A stretch of DNA of 64,000 nucleotides from Homoserinimonas sp. (GCA_023957835.1 JAMLGP010000001.1:861575-925574); one strand, 5' to 3'; numbered from the stretch's first letter, positions 18,448 through 27,702 are shown. Translations and numbers: made by a program. The notes: generated by a model from the sequence alone, not told the origin.

Positions 18448-18939
18448 TTAGAACCAGTCCGATTCGCGGATTTGGCGCATGGCTTCGCGCTTGCGCTCCT
18501 TATCGAGCCCCTCGATGAAGAGCTTTCCTTCCAGATGGTCTGTTTCGTGCTGGAGGGCCTGCGCCATCAGTCCCTCTCCAGAAAGTTCGATTTTGTTTCC
18601 ATCCAAATCGATGCCTGTAACTCTTGCCCACGGGAATCGCTCGCGTTGAAAGTAGAAACCCGGCACGGACAGACAGCCTTCATCGACCAGAGCCGGTTCA
18701 CCGCGAACTTCCTCGAGCACTGGATTGAGAATGTATCCAACTTCGCCGTCGATGTTGTAACTGAAAGCCCTGAGGCCCACTCCAATCTGGGGGGCGGCAA
18801 CCCCCGCCCTGCCGGGCAGCCTGACCGTATCCAGTAGATCTTCCACCAGCGAGTTGAGTCCGGGGTCGTCTGTACTGACTTCAGCCGAAACTGTCCGAAG
18901 GACCGGGTCCCCGAACACGCGAATTTGACGTACTGTCAC
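18448..18939 (-). CDS. def: Peptide deformylase
   Basis: Removes the formyl group from the N-terminal Met of new proteins; metal-dependent. The 163-residue protein has all three motifs: GVAAPQIGVG, EGCLSVPG (metal-ligand Cys) and the HETDH zinc/iron-binding motif followed by LEGKLF. GTG start, five bases after the stop of the MinD-like gene at 18945, so the two are probably co-translated. It converges with the acyl-CoA ligase gene, with 13 bases between stops. Confidence 0.95.
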   Translation of the reverse strand: MTVRQIRVFGDPVLRTVSAEVSTDDPGLNSLVEDLLDTVRLPGRAGVAAPQIGVGLRAFSYNIDGEVGYILNPVLEEVRGEPALVDEGCLSVPGFYFQRERFPWARVTGIDLDGNKIELSGEGLMAQALQHETDHLEGKLFIEGLDKERKREAMRQIRESDWF

Positions 18940-18944
18940 CCGAG

Positions 18945-20219
18945 TTAATGACCGTCGGCTAGGGGAATACCGTCTGCAACGGCCGCCGCCAGCAACCTCG
19001 CGCTCGCGACGGTGAGCGGCCTCAACTGCCTGAAATCGATCGCCGCCCCGGTCGCGAGCAGCGGGTCGTATGGGATGCGGACTATCTCCCGCACCCTTGA
19101 CCTGAAGTGCGTTTCAATCTCGTCCAGATTGACCAGACTGGTCGCCGGGGTTGCAGTGTTGAGTGCAACTACCGAGTTTCTGGCCAGTTGAGCATAGCCA
19201 TTAGTTTCCAGCCAGGTCAGAGTCTCCGAAGCCAGCCGAGCCTCGTCGACACTTCCCCCGGAAATGATAACGAGCGCGTCTGCCCGGCGCAGCACAGACT
19301 GCATCACCGAAAGTACGATTCCGGTTCCACAGTCCGCGATTGCGATCGAGTAGAACCTGGACACCGCGTCCGCTACAGCGTCAAAATCCTTGGCGTCGAA
19401 AGCTTCAGAGACGGTCGGGTCCGCATCCGAAGCAAGCACGTCCAGTCTGGTCTCATCCCGCGTGACCAGGTTAGAGAATTCGCTGAATGACTTGATCTGG
19501 CTCGCATTGGATACAACATCGCGAACGGTAGAACTCGATCGACGCTTGACCCTCTCGGCAAGAGTACCCCGGTCGGGATTGGCATCTACGGCGATTACCG
19601 GGTCGTCGCGGACCTCTGCGAGCGCCATTCCAAGGAGTGTGGAAATTGTGGTCTTTCCGACTCCCCCTTTTCGACTCAAGACGGCAATGAAGCGCGTGCC
19701 TGCATCGAACTTTCTGCTGATCCGCGCATCCATTTCCTTCCTTGCTCGCACTGCCTTTGAATCTCCGAGATTAACAAGATGCAGACTCAGCGAGTAGACC
19801 GCGCTTTGCCAGAAACCCTCCGGTTTCGGCTTCTTGATCGCATTTCGCTCGAGTAGGCGATCGGAGGTCAACAGTTCGGTTGGCTCCGGGGTTTGCGGAA
19901 CTGCGGGCTCGTTCCTCCTGCCTCGGGTCTGAGAGCGCTCCGACTCGGGATCCGGGATCGGCACTACCGGAATCAGTTCAATTGAAGTCGTACTCAGGTT
20001 TGACTCGAGCACCTTGCCCGCCTGTACCGGCGTTTCTTCAATGGCTACCGCCTCTTCATCCTCGGGAACCTCAAAGGACTCCTCGGGGAGAGTTACATCG
20101 ATCCTGAGACTCTTCGGGAGCGAGGACTCACCTGCAAGCTCCTGCCTCTTAGCTGCGGACGTCTTCGAAGTACTTTCGACTTGAGAGCCCGCTGGGTCTT
20201 TTCCGGTTCTCGTGGCCAA
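18945..20219 (-). CDS. MinD/ParA-like ATPase with long N-terminal extension
   Basis: P-loop ATPase of the MinD/ParA family, 424 residues. The first 180 residues are acidic, Pro/Ser-rich and without recognisable fold; the ATPase part begins near FIAVLSRKGGVGKTTISTL (deviant Walker A with both Lys residues, about 182-195), followed by VIAVDANPDRGTLAER and IAIADCGTGIVLS. Actinobacterial relatives occur near secretion, septum or polarity genes, but no such partner is next to it here; the adjacent gene is def. The start codon would be TTG, with AAGGG about ten bases upstream, so the exact N-terminus is uncertain. Confidence 0.8.
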   Translation of the reverse strand: MATRTGKDPAGSQVESTSKTSAAKRQELAGESSLPKSLRIDVTLPEESFEVPEDEEAVAIEETPVQAGKVLESNLSTTSIELIPVVPIPDPESERSQTRGRRNEPAVPQTPEPTELLTSDRLLERNAIKKPKPEGFWQSAVYSLSLHLVNLGDSKAVRARKEMDARISRKFDAGTRFIAVLSRKGGVGKTTISTLLGMALAEVRDDPVIAVDANPDRGTLAERVKRRSSSTVRDVVSNASQIKSFSEFSNLVTRDETRLDVLASDADPTVSEAFDAKDFDAVADAVSRFYSIAIADCGTGIVLSVMQSVLRRADALVIISGGSVDEARLASETLTWLETNGYAQLARNSVVALNTATPATSLVNLDEIETHFRSRVREIVRIPYDPLLATGAAIDFRQLRPLTVASARLLAAAVADGIPLADGH

Positions 20220-20267
20220 AGCCTGGTCACCCTTCTTAGTCAGACCCTCCAGCTTACACCGCCGACT

Positions 20268-23200
20268 CTAGGGTTCGATTACGAGCAGCAGATCCCCAGC
20301 CTCAACTTGTTGCGTAACCGGAATTACCACCCGCTCTACCTTCCCGCTGGAGCTGGCGGTAATTGAAGCCTCCATCTTCATGGCTTCAATGCTTGCTACC
20401 ACCTGCCCGACCTCGACCTCATCGCCAGGGGCGACTTTGAGGGTTACCACTCCGGAGAATGGTGCGGGAACGTGCCGCGGATTCCCGGAATCAGCCTTTT
20501 CGGCCGAGCGCGCATCCACCTTGATGGAGCGGTCCCTGATGAAGACAGGACGAAGCTGACCGTTGATGACGGTCATTACCGTTCGCATTCCCTTCTCGTC
20601 TGCTTCACCGATTGCCTGAAGCCCGACAATGAGTCGAACGCCGGCCTCGAGGTCGACCACGTGCTCGACGCCCGGTCGAAGCCCATAGAGGTAGTCGATA
20701 GTGTCGACAACCGAGAGATCACCGTAGGTTTCCCTCGATTGTTCAAACTGCTTCGTGGGACCGGCAAAGAGTAGCCTGTTTAAAGTCGACCTGCGGGTTG
20801 CAGGGTCAGCGTCGAGGCTTTGAGAGTCTTCCTCGGAGAGCTCGCCCACTTCCACCGAAACTGATCTTCCCTTGAGCACCTTGCTTCGGAACGGTTCCGG
20901 CCATCCCCCAGGGGGATCGCCGAGCTCACCCGCCATGAAGGAGATCACTGAATCAGGGATGTCGAAAGCACCCGGGTTGTTTTCGAACTCCTCAGGGTCA
21001 GCGTCCGCAGCGGCCATCGCAAGTGCGAGATCTCCAACGACCTTTGACGAAGGGGTTACTTTTGGCGGCCTGCCGAGAATCCGATTAGCTGCGGAATACC
21101 AGTCTTCAATCTTCTCGAACTGATTGCCGAGCCCGAGAGCGATGGCCTGGGTCCGAAGGTTGGATAACTGGCCACCCGGGATTTCGTGATGATAGACCCG
21201 TCCCGTGGGGCCGGCCAGTCCGGCCTCAAACGGCCGGTAAACTTTGCGAACTGCCTCCCAGTAAGGTTCGAGATCCGAAACCGCCTGCAAAGAGATTCCG
21301 GTGTCCCTTTCGGTATTGGAAAGCGCGGCAATCAGGGCCGAAGCCGGAGGCTGACTAGTGGTTCCGGCCATGGGCGCACTTGCAACATCCACCGCATCCG
21401 CGCCAGCTCGGCTAGCGGCCAGCAGAGTTGCCAGCTGGCCGCCGGCGGTGTCGTGAGTGTGTACGTGTACCGGCAAGTCGAATCGCTGCCGCAGCGCCGC
21501 CACCAGGGCCTCAGCCGAGCCCGCCCGCAATAACCCTGCCATGTCCTTAACGGCTAGAATGTGAGCCCCCGACTCCACAATCTGCTCCGCCAGGCGGAGG
21601 TAATAATCAAGGGTGTAGAGATCCTCCGAAGGGTCGAGCATGTCGGCCGTGTAGCAGAAGGCGACTTCGGCTACCGCGGTACCCGTTTCGAGCACCGAAT
21701 CGATCGCCGGTCGCATCTGGTTCACGTCGTTTAGGGCATCGAAGATTCTAAAAATATCGACTCCGGTTTTCGCGGCTTCTTTCACGAACGCGTCTGTAAC
21801 CTTCACAGGATACGGCGTGTAGCCAACCGTATTTCTGCCCCTCAAGAGCGCCTGGATTGCAATGTTCGGCAGCTTCTCCCTCAGCGTCGCGAGTCGCTCC
21901 CACGGGTCTTCGGCGAGGAACCGCAAGGCCACGTCGTAGGTGGCTCCTCCCCAGGCCTCTACGGACAGCAGTTGCGGAGTCATTCTCGCGACGTATGGAG
22001 CGATCAGCTCGAGGTCACGCGTGCGGACTCTGGTTGCAAGTACAGACTGGTGGGCATCCCGAAAAGTTGTATCGGTGACCGCAAGTGCTGACTGCTCCCT
22101 GAGCTTCTTCGCGAATCCGAGTGGGCCAAGTTCTCGCAAATAGTCACGAGAGCCCCTGGGCGGTGCGGCGGAGATATCAAGTACGGGGAGCTTCAACTCA
22201 GGGCTCTCCAAGTCACCGACAGCTCCGTGAGGCTGGTTCACGGTTACGTCAGCGAGCCAATTGAGGACTTTGGTTCCGCGGTCCTTTGAGGGCCTTGCCT
22301 CCAATAGAGCCGGGCGCTCATCAATGAAGGTGGTGCTGATGTCGCCCTGCTCGAAGGACGGATCATCCAGAACAGCCTGAAGAAAGGGGATGTTGGTAGC
22401 GACTCCCCTGATTCGAAACTCCGCGAGCCCCCGCCTTGCTCTGGCAAGCGCGCTGGAGAAGTCCGCACCGCGACAAGTCATTTTCACGAGCATCGAGTCG
22501 AAGTGCGGACTGATGCTGGTTCCCGGATCGATCGTGCCTCCGTCCAGCCGAATCCCTGCCCCGCCCGGGGAGCGGTAGGTCGTGATTCTGCCGGTATCGG
22601 GGCGGAAACCTTCTGAAGGATCTTCGGTAGTAATTCGGCACTGCAGTGCCGCGCCTCGAACTCGGACCGAATCTTGGGTCAGTCCGAGATCTTCCAGGCT
22701 CTCCCCCGCCGCGATCCGCATCTGGGACTGAACCAGGTCGACATCGGTTACTTCTTCGGTAACAGTGTGTTCTACCTGAATTCTCGGATTCATCTCGATG
22801 AATACGTGCCGACCCGCGTTTTCTCCCGCGGTGTCAACGAGGAACTCGACCGTGCCGGCATTCACATAGCCGATTGACTTTGCGAATGCGACTGCGTCCC
22901 GATAAAGAGATTCCTTGAGTTCTGGATCAAGGTTTTGAGCGGGAGCGATCTCGACAACTTTCTGATTGCGCCTTTGCACGCTGCAGTCCCTCTCAAAGAG
23001 GTGAACCGTATTCCCCTTCGCGTCGGCAAGAATTTGCACTTCAATGTGCCTTGGACGCAATACCGCCTGCTCAAGAAAGAGCCTCGGATCTCCGAAGGCG
23101 CTGTCAGCTTCGCGCATGGCTGCAGAAAGCGCATCCGGGAGGTCGTCGAGAGAGTCCACTCGGCGCATTCCCCTGCCGCCGCCGCCAGCCACCGCCTTTG

Positions 23201-23669
23201 CGAAGAGCGGAAAGCCCACTTCTGCCGAACTGCGAAGCAGCTCTTCGACATCCGCCGAAGCCTCGCTCGATTTCAGTACAGGCACTCCGGCCGCAATGGC
23301 TCGCTCTTTTGCGGCAACCTTGTTGCCAGCCATTTCAAGAACACTCTTCCCTGGGCCGATGAAGGTGATCCCGGCCTTCTGAGCGGCTTCTGCGAGGGCA
23401 GGATTTTCTGAAAGGAACCCGTAGCCCGGATAGATCGCGTCTGCCCCGCAGGAAGTGGCAACTCGGATGATTTCAGCCACATCCAGATAAGCGCGAACCG
23501 GGTGGCCTTCTGTACCAATCAGGTACGCTTCATCGGCCTTTAGCCGATGCATTGAGTTGCGGTCTTCCCAGGGGAATACAGCTACTGTCCTGGCGCCAAG
23601 CTCAAACGCCGCCCTAAATGCGCGGATTGCGATCTCACCTCGGTTGGCTACAAGTATCTTTCGGAACAC
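20268..23669 (-). CDS. pyc: Pyruvate carboxylase
   Basis: Biotin enzyme that carboxylates pyruvate to oxaloacetate, refilling the TCA cycle. The 1133-residue product has the usual single-chain layout: biotin carboxylase (KILVANRGEIAIRAFRAA at the start, ATP-grasp motif AVAGGGGRGMRRV), carboxyltransferase (VTDTTFRDAHQSVLATRVRT, HTHDTAGGQLATLLAA) and a C-terminal biotinyl domain with EAMKMEAS (biotinyl Lys1098). The GTG start was placed at VFRKILV because GAGAGG lies six to seven bases upstream and the length then fits the family; the open frame continues 34 codons further. Divergent from parA at 23814. Confidence 0.95.
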   Translation of the reverse strand: MFRKILVANRGEIAIRAFRAAFELGARTVAVFPWEDRNSMHRLKADEAYLIGTEGHPVRAYLDVAEIIRVATSCGADAIYPGYGFLSENPALAEAAQKAGITFIGPGKSVLEMAGNKVAAKERAIAAGVPVLKSSEASADVEELLRSSAEVGFPLFAKAVAGGGGRGMRRVDSLDDLPDALSAAMREADSAFGDPRLFLEQAVLRPRHIEVQILADAKGNTVHLFERDCSVQRRNQKVVEIAPAQNLDPELKESLYRDAVAFAKSIGYVNAGTVEFLVDTAGENAGRHVFIEMNPRIQVEHTVTEEVTDVDLVQSQMRIAAGESLEDLGLTQDSVRVRGAALQCRITTEDPSEGFRPDTGRITTYRSPGGAGIRLDGGTIDPGTSISPHFDSMLVKMTCRGADFSSALARARRGLAEFRIRGVATNIPFLQAVLDDPSFEQGDISTTFIDERPALLEARPSKDRGTKVLNWLADVTVNQPHGAVGDLESPELKLPVLDISAAPPRGSRDYLRELGPLGFAKKLREQSALAVTDTTFRDAHQSVLATRVRTRDLELIAPYVARMTPQLLSVEAWGGATYDVALRFLAEDPWERLATLREKLPNIAIQALLRGRNTVGYTPYPVKVTDAFVKEAAKTGVDIFRIFDALNDVNQMRPAIDSVLETGTAVAEVAFCYTADMLDPSEDLYTLDYYLRLAEQIVESGAHILAVKDMAGLLRAGSAEALVAALRQRFDLPVHVHTHDTAGGQLATLLAASRAGADAVDVASAPMAGTTSQPPASALIAALSNTERDTGISLQAVSDLEPYWEAVRKVYRPFEAGLAGPTGRVYHHEIPGGQLSNLRTQAIALGLGNQFEKIEDWYSAANRILGRPPKVTPSSKVVGDLALAMAAADADPEEFENNPGAFDIPDSVISFMAGELGDPPGGWPEPFRSKVLKGRSVSVEVGELSEEDSQSLDADPATRRSTLNRLLFAGPTKQFEQSRETYGDLSVVDTIDYLYGLRPGVEHVVDLEAGVRLIVGLQAIGEADEKGMRTVMTVINGQLRPVFIRDRSIKVDARSAEKADSGNPRHVPAPFSGVVTLKVAPGDEVEVGQVVASIEAMKMEASITASSSGKVERVVIPVTQQVEAGDLLLVIEP

Positions 23670-23813
23670 GCGCCACCTCTCAATTCGATCAGACAGTTCC
23701 GCCTTCGGCCGTCTAAGAATATTTGCTACCTGAACCCCAAAGGAGCCGGAATCTGAACTTTCCACCGGCAAGATTTAGGTTCTTTCAGACTAGTGAAGGT
23801 ATCGTCTTTACTC

Positions 23814-24602
23814 GTGCACGTACTCAGCGTCAGCTCCCTGAAGGGTGGAGTCGGAAAAACCACTGTGACGTTGGGATTGGCATCGGCTTCCTTCGCCAAG
23901 GGCCTTCGAACTCTGGTTGTTGATCTTGACCCGCAGGCCGACGTGTCTACCGGGATGGATATCGAGGTCGCAGGCCATCAGAACATTGCGGACGTCCTCT
24001 CCTCTCCGAAGGAGAAGGTCGTAAGAGCTTCGATAGTCCCGAGTGGATGGACGCGAGGCCGGCCCGGCAAGATCGATGTGCTCATCGGCAGCCCTTCCGC
24101 GATTAACTTTGATGGACCGCATCCGACCATTCGCGACGTCTGGAAGCTTGAAGAAGCCCTGGCACACGTGGAAGCAGAGTACGATCTTGTTCTGATCGAC
24201 TCGGCACCGTCGCTCAACGCGCTGACGAGAACGGCCTGGGCGGCCAGCGACCGAGTCACAATCGTGACCGAACCTGGCCTCTTTTCAGTTGCAGCTGCAG
24301 ACAGGGCTCTCAGGGCAATTGAGGAGATTCGACGCGGGATCTCTCCCCGGCTTCAACCTCTCGGGATAATCGTCAACAGAGTAAAGACTCAGTCGATCGA
24401 GCACCAGTTCAGAATCAAGGAGCTGCGGGACATGTTCGGCCCCCTGGTGCTAAGCCCGCAATTGCCGGAGCGCACTTCCCTTCAGCAGGCCCAGGGCGCG
24501 GCAAAGCCGCTGCACATCTGGCCGGGAGAAAGTGCCGAAGAGATGGCCCACCACTTCGATCAACTGCTCGAGCGCGTTATGCGGGCGGGCCACATCGCCT
24601 GA
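23814..24602 (+). CDS. ParA/Soj-family ATPase, no ParB partner nearby
   Basis: P-loop ATPase of 262 residues with deviant Walker A SSLKGGVGKTTVTLGLAS, VVDLDPQADVSTGMDIEV, LVLIDSAPSLNALTR and a C-terminal LHIWPGES stretch. No ParB or centromere-like repeats lie beside it, so it is probably not the chromosome-partition ParA; such solo ParAs position other cargo. The GTG at 23814 gives the usual N-terminus (MHVLSVSSLKGGVGKTT) and has TATCGT eight bases upstream, so it may be leaderless; an in-frame GTG at 23793 is an alternative. Divergent from pyc. Confidence 0.82.
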   Translation: MHVLSVSSLKGGVGKTTVTLGLASASFAKGLRTLVVDLDPQADVSTGMDIEVAGHQNIADVLSSPKEKVVRASIVPSGWTRGRPGKIDVLIGSPSAINFDGPHPTIRDVWKLEEALAHVEAEYDLVLIDSAPSLNALTRTAWAASDRVTIVTEPGLFSVAAADRALRAIEEIRRGISPRLQPLGIIVNRVKTQSIEHQFRIKELRDMFGPLVLSPQLPERTSLQQAQGAAKPLHIWPGESAEEMAHHFDQLLERVMRAGHIA

Positions 24603-24645
24603 GGCTCACACGAACGCTGGAGCGTGAGTTCGCGGCAGTTAGTTG

Positions 24646-25188
24646 CTAGGACGCTCTGGAAGCGCGCCTGGCCGCAAGCTCGTCCTGAGGATCCTGACCG
24701 GAATCAAGTTCAACCAGACTGGATTCGACTTCTCTCAGGACCTTGCCGACTGCGATTCCGAAGACTCCCTGTCCGCGGCTCACCAGGTCGATAACCTCAT
24801 CATTTGAAGTGCAAAGGTAAACGCTCGCTCCATCGCTCATTAGAGTGGTCTGCGCCAGATCGTTTACTCCGGCCTCGCGGAGCTGGTTTACAGCGGTACG
24901 GATCTGCTGAAGCGAGATCCCAGTATCAAGCAGGCGCTTCACGAGCTTCAAAACCAGAATGTCGCGGAATCCGTAAAGACGCTGCGATCCAGATCCTGCC
25001 GCACCTCGAACGGTCGGCTCCACAAGCTCGGTTCGGGCCCAATAGTCAAGTTGCCGATAGCTGATACCGGCCGCTCTCGCCGCAATCGCACCGCGATATC
25101 CGGCACTGTCGTCAATGTCGGGAAGGCCGTCGGTAAACAGAAGCCCTAGGTCAAAGCGCGAGTTCTCGCGACTGCTGAGTTCTGCCAT
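24646..25188 (-). CDS. MerR-family regulator, Rv1830 type
   Basis: Transcriptional regulator of about 180 residues. The N-terminal wing-helix motif AARAAGISYRQLDYWARTELVEP and the RLYGFRDILVLKLVKRLLDTGISLQQIRTA segment (split around the dimer helix) are MerR-like; there is no cysteine-rich effector site, and the C-terminal half is a small domain with YLCTSNDEVIDLV. The ATG at 25188 was preferred because AAAGG lies six bases upstream, although the frame stays open 31 codons further. Position after garA and ftsR matches Rv1830. Target genes are unknown. Confidence 0.85.
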   Translation of the reverse strand: MAELSSRENSRFDLGLLFTDGLPDIDDSAGYRGAIAARAAGISYRQLDYWARTELVEPTVRGAAGSGSQRLYGFRDILVLKLVKRLLDTGISLQQIRTAVNQLREAGVNDLAQTTLMSDGASVYLCTSNDEVIDLVSRGQGVFGIAVGKVLREVESSLVELDSGQDPQDELAARRASRAS

Positions 25189-25332
25189 GACCAGCCTTTC
25201 AAGCTTTAAGATCGAGGCCTTCAGGTGGAATCCACCCGCAGCCTCAACGGTACCCACGGTCGAGCCGTCAGGCAACGACATCCGGCGTTTTGCTCGGCGT
25301 GTCGTAAGAGGCTTCGACTCGAGTTAAGGGCT

Positions 25333-26034
25333 CTAGCCCCCCAGCCTACTGATTGCTCCGCGGATCAGGTTAGTTCTGACCACTTCGAGGTTGCCTGCAA
25401 TCTCTTTGGCAAGTTCATTAACTCTCGCCCTGCTTGCCGGATCATTCCGTCTTGCGATCGGGACAAGCGCACTTTCGATCAGGCTCAGGTCTCGCTCAAC
25501 CGCGGCCCTCAGGCCTCTCAGGTGTCGCGGTTCGATTCCGGATCGCTGCAATTCTGCCAGCGCTTTGAGCACTCCAAGGGACTGCTCGCCATAGAATTCT
25601 GCCGGTGCAATGAGCGCAGCAGAAATCGCATCGGCCAGTAGCTGCGGCGTAGCTCCGGCGGCACGCGCCAGGTCTTCCTTCTTCATCTTCCGTTCGGAAA
25701 CCAGAATCGTGGGAATCGGCCCGGTCGAACTTCCCGGAACTTCCGGGTTGCGGCCGGCATCCAGATCAGCGAGAAAGCTGCGAATTACTTTGAGCGGCAA
25801 ATACTGGTCTCTCTGCATTGTCAGGACCAGTCGGAGCCGTTCCAGATCCTTCGGAGAGAACTTTCTGTAACCGGATTCAGTTCTGGCCGGCCTGATGAGC
25901 TTTCTCTCCTCGAGGAACCTGAGTTTCGAGGGAGTCAAATCCGGAAATTCCGGCCTCAGCCTTGCGAGGACTTGTCCGATTCCGAGAAGATTTTGGGAGG
26001 AAGGCGCCTTTGCCTGAGCTGCTGAATTTGTCAC
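25333..26034 (-). CDS. ftsR: MerR-family cell division regulator FtsR
   Basis: MerR-type regulator; the corynebacterial and mycobacterial orthologues (Cg1631, Rv1828) control ftsZ. The 233-residue protein has the recognisable start IGQVLARLRPEFPDLTPSKL with RFLEERKLIRPARTESGYRKFS (residues about 18-60) and QRDQYLPLKVIRSFLADLD, followed by a C-terminal LDLAR-type region binding unknown ligand. The GTG start is in a GTGA overlap with the GarA-like gene. Orthology is inferred from motif similarity and order; DNA target is not in this window. Confidence 0.85.
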   Translation of the reverse strand: MTNSAAQAKAPSSQNLLGIGQVLARLRPEFPDLTPSKLRFLEERKLIRPARTESGYRKFSPKDLERLRLVLTMQRDQYLPLKVIRSFLADLDAGRNPEVPGSSTGPIPTILVSERKMKKEDLARAAGATPQLLADAISAALIAPAEFYGEQSLGVLKALAELQRSGIEPRHLRGLRAAVERDLSLIESALVPIARRNDPASRARVNELAKEIAGNLEVVRTNLIRGAISRLGG

Positions 26035-26501
26035 AGGTCCGCTACCTGTCCTGGCAGATCGGTCCTTGATGCGTAGAAAGTCAACCGGAACTTTCCAATC
26101 TGAACCTCTGCACCGTCGGTGAGCAGGGCTGAATCGACCCGGACTCCGTCAAAATAGGTTCCGTTCAGCGAGCCGAGGTCGCGAAGTTCGAAAGCGGTAC
26201 CGTGCCTGAGAAATTCGGTGTGCATCCTTGAGACGGTCACATCGTCCAGGAATATCCCGGCATCCGGATGACGCCCCACCGTGGTTCGATCGGAGTCGAG
26301 CAGGAATCGCGCCCCCAGATTCGGTCCGCGCCTGACGACCAGCAGCGCCGAACCGGATGGAAGAGCATCAATTGCTTCCTGCTCTTCCTGAGTGACTCCA
26401 TCTGCGTATGCAGCGAGCTGGGACTGGAACTCTTCGCCGAAGTGGGCGGTTGTGTCATCCGCAGACGCTTCGTGCGGTTGCGATCCTTCGTTATCCGCCA
26501 T
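26031..26501 (-). CDS. garA: GarA/OdhI-like FHA domain protein
   Basis: Phospho-switch protein that in relatives inhibits 2-oxoglutarate dehydrogenase and glutamate dehydrogenase until phosphorylated by PASTA kinases. The 156-residue protein has an N-terminal tail with the double threonine DDTTAHFGEEF (Thr17, Thr18), the equivalent of the ETTSVF phospho-site, and a C-terminal FHA domain with TVGRHPDAGIFLDDVTVSRMH and LGSLNGTYFDG. The ATG was chosen over a GTG two codons upstream because GAGG is five bases before it. Overlaps ftsR by four bases. A PASTA kinase that could phosphorylate it is at 12295. Confidence 0.88.
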   Translation of the reverse strand: MADNEGSQPHEASADDTTAHFGEEFQSQLAAYADGVTQEEQEAIDALPSGSALLVVRRGPNLGARFLLDSDRTTVGRHPDAGIFLDDVTVSRMHTEFLRHGTAFELRDLGSLNGTYFDGVRVDSALLTDGAEVQIGKFRLTFYASRTDLPGQVADL

Positions 26502-26518
26502 GCCCACCTCGCTCTTCC

Positions 26519-27136
26519 TTAGGCACCTAGAGTATCGGATTCAGCAAACTCTTCGGGTCGCGGAATTTTGACCACCCGGGCGGTCTCAACGATGTAAATG
26601 ACGCCCGCCCACCAATAGAGAAATGCTCCCCAAATTGCGAAGGCCCAGCCGATCGGCGCGCTGATTGGAGCGGCGACTTCAAACGCCTGCCCGACCATCA
26701 AAATGGGCAGTGCGTAAAGCAGGCAGAAAGTAGCGATTTTTCCGAGATGGTGAACCGGGAGCGGGCCGAATCCGAAGTTCGCGAGGACAATCCCCGCAAC
26801 CAGAAGGCCAACGTCACGGCCGATGACTATCGCGGCTAGCCACCAGGGCACCACGCCTCTAACTGCGAGCCCGATTAGAGCGGCAAAAATGAATAACCTG
26901 TCAGCGGCCGGATCAAGCAACTGACCGAGCCTGGTCACCTGGTTGAGCGACCGTGCCAGAAGTCCGTCAAGAAAATCGGTGGCGCTCGAGATAATCAAAA
27001 CCACGAGAGCAAGCAAGTCTTCGCCGGTAATTACCAGCACGAGAAACACCGGAACGAGGATGAGTCTGGCAAAACTCAGCAGATTTGGGACCGTGAAGAT
27101 CTGGGTACCGACTTCAAAGGTACGTTTGGTCTCCAC
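26519..27136 (-). CDS. pgsA: CDP-alcohol phosphatidyltransferase (PgsA-like)
   Basis: Membrane enzyme that joins a CDP-diacylglycerol to a polyol phosphate. The 205-residue protein has the full family signature DGLLARSLNQVTRLGQLLDP with AADR following (DG-x2-AR-x8-G-x3-D-x3-D), near residues 57-80, and about five to six hydrophobic helices. It could make phosphatidylglycerol phosphate or cardiolipin precursors; the alcohol cannot be read. GTG start with TAGACT eight bases upstream, so possibly leaderless. It heads the garA-ftsR-merR gene run, as in mycobacteria. Confidence 0.88.
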   Translation of the reverse strand: METKRTFEVGTQIFTVPNLLSFARLILVPVFLVLVITGEDLLALVVLIISSATDFLDGLLARSLNQVTRLGQLLDPAADRLFIFAALIGLAVRGVVPWWLAAIVIGRDVGLLVAGIVLANFGFGPLPVHHLGKIATFCLLYALPILMVGQAFEVAAPISAPIGWAFAIWGAFLYWWAGVIYIVETARVVKIPRPEEFAESDTLGA

Positions 27137-27159
27137 AGATTGGAAGTCTACTTAACCCT

Positions 27160-27702
27160 TCAGGACAATCGTGCGTTAACGAGACCTATGGCTTCCATCA
27201 GCGCGTACATTGTGGTCGGGCCTACAAAACTGAAGCCGCTCCTTCGCAGTTCTTTGGACAATTCTGCCGACTCCTTCGACCAGGTCGCTCCCGGTTTCAG
27301 AGCATCGGGTTCAGGCTTGAAAGACCAGACGAGTTCGGCAAGCCCGACGGTCTCCCGAAGCTTAACGGTTGCTCTGGCATTCTGCATTGTGGCTCGGATC
27401 TTCAATTGGTTCCTGACAATGCCTTCGTCGTTCAAAAGTCGTTCAACATCCGCCTCAGAGAATGCTGCGACAGCATCCGGATCGAAGCCTGCAAAGGCTT
27501 GCCTGAATGCCGGCCGCTTGCGAAGGATCGTGAGCCAGGACAGCCCCGACTGAAAGGCCTCAAGGCTGATCCGTTCGAACACTCCCCGCTCGTCGGTAAC
27601 CGGGAATCCCCATTCATTGTCGTAGTAGTCCTGTAACAGCGGATCTGAGTTCGCCCAATCGGGTCGAATCGGCTCTGGTTCGCCTGCAAGCTGCCTGCTC
27701 AT
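27160..27702 (-). CDS. tag: DNA-3-methyladenine glycosylase I
   Basis: Base-excision enzyme that removes 3-methyladenine from alkylated DNA. The 180-residue protein shows WANSDPLLQDYYDNEWGFPV at the N-terminus, FERISLEAFQSGLSWLTILRK with the conserved Glu, and a C-terminal FVGPTTMYALMEAIGLVNA. The ATG overlaps the ogt stop by four bases, so it is the third gene of an ECF sigma-ogt-tag operon devoted to alkylation damage. A zinc-binding Cys near the N-terminus seen in E. coli Tag is not present. Confidence 0.93.
   Translation of the reverse strand: MSRQLAGEPEPIRPDWANSDPLLQDYYDNEWGFPVTDERGVFERISLEAFQSGLSWLTILRKRPAFRQAFAGFDPDAVAAFSEADVERLLNDEGIVRNQLKIRATMQNARATVKLRETVGLAELVWSFKPEPDALKPGATWSKESAELSKELRRSGFSFVGPTTMYALMEAIGLVNARLS

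Noticed and set aside
23793..24602. ParA considered as part of a plasmid or partition locus
   Set aside because: No ParB, no centromere-like repeats, no replication gene; flanked by chromosomal core genes.
24603..24645. CTCAC/GTGAG hairpin between convergent genes, considered as terminator
   Set aside because: Stem short and without a T tract on either strand.
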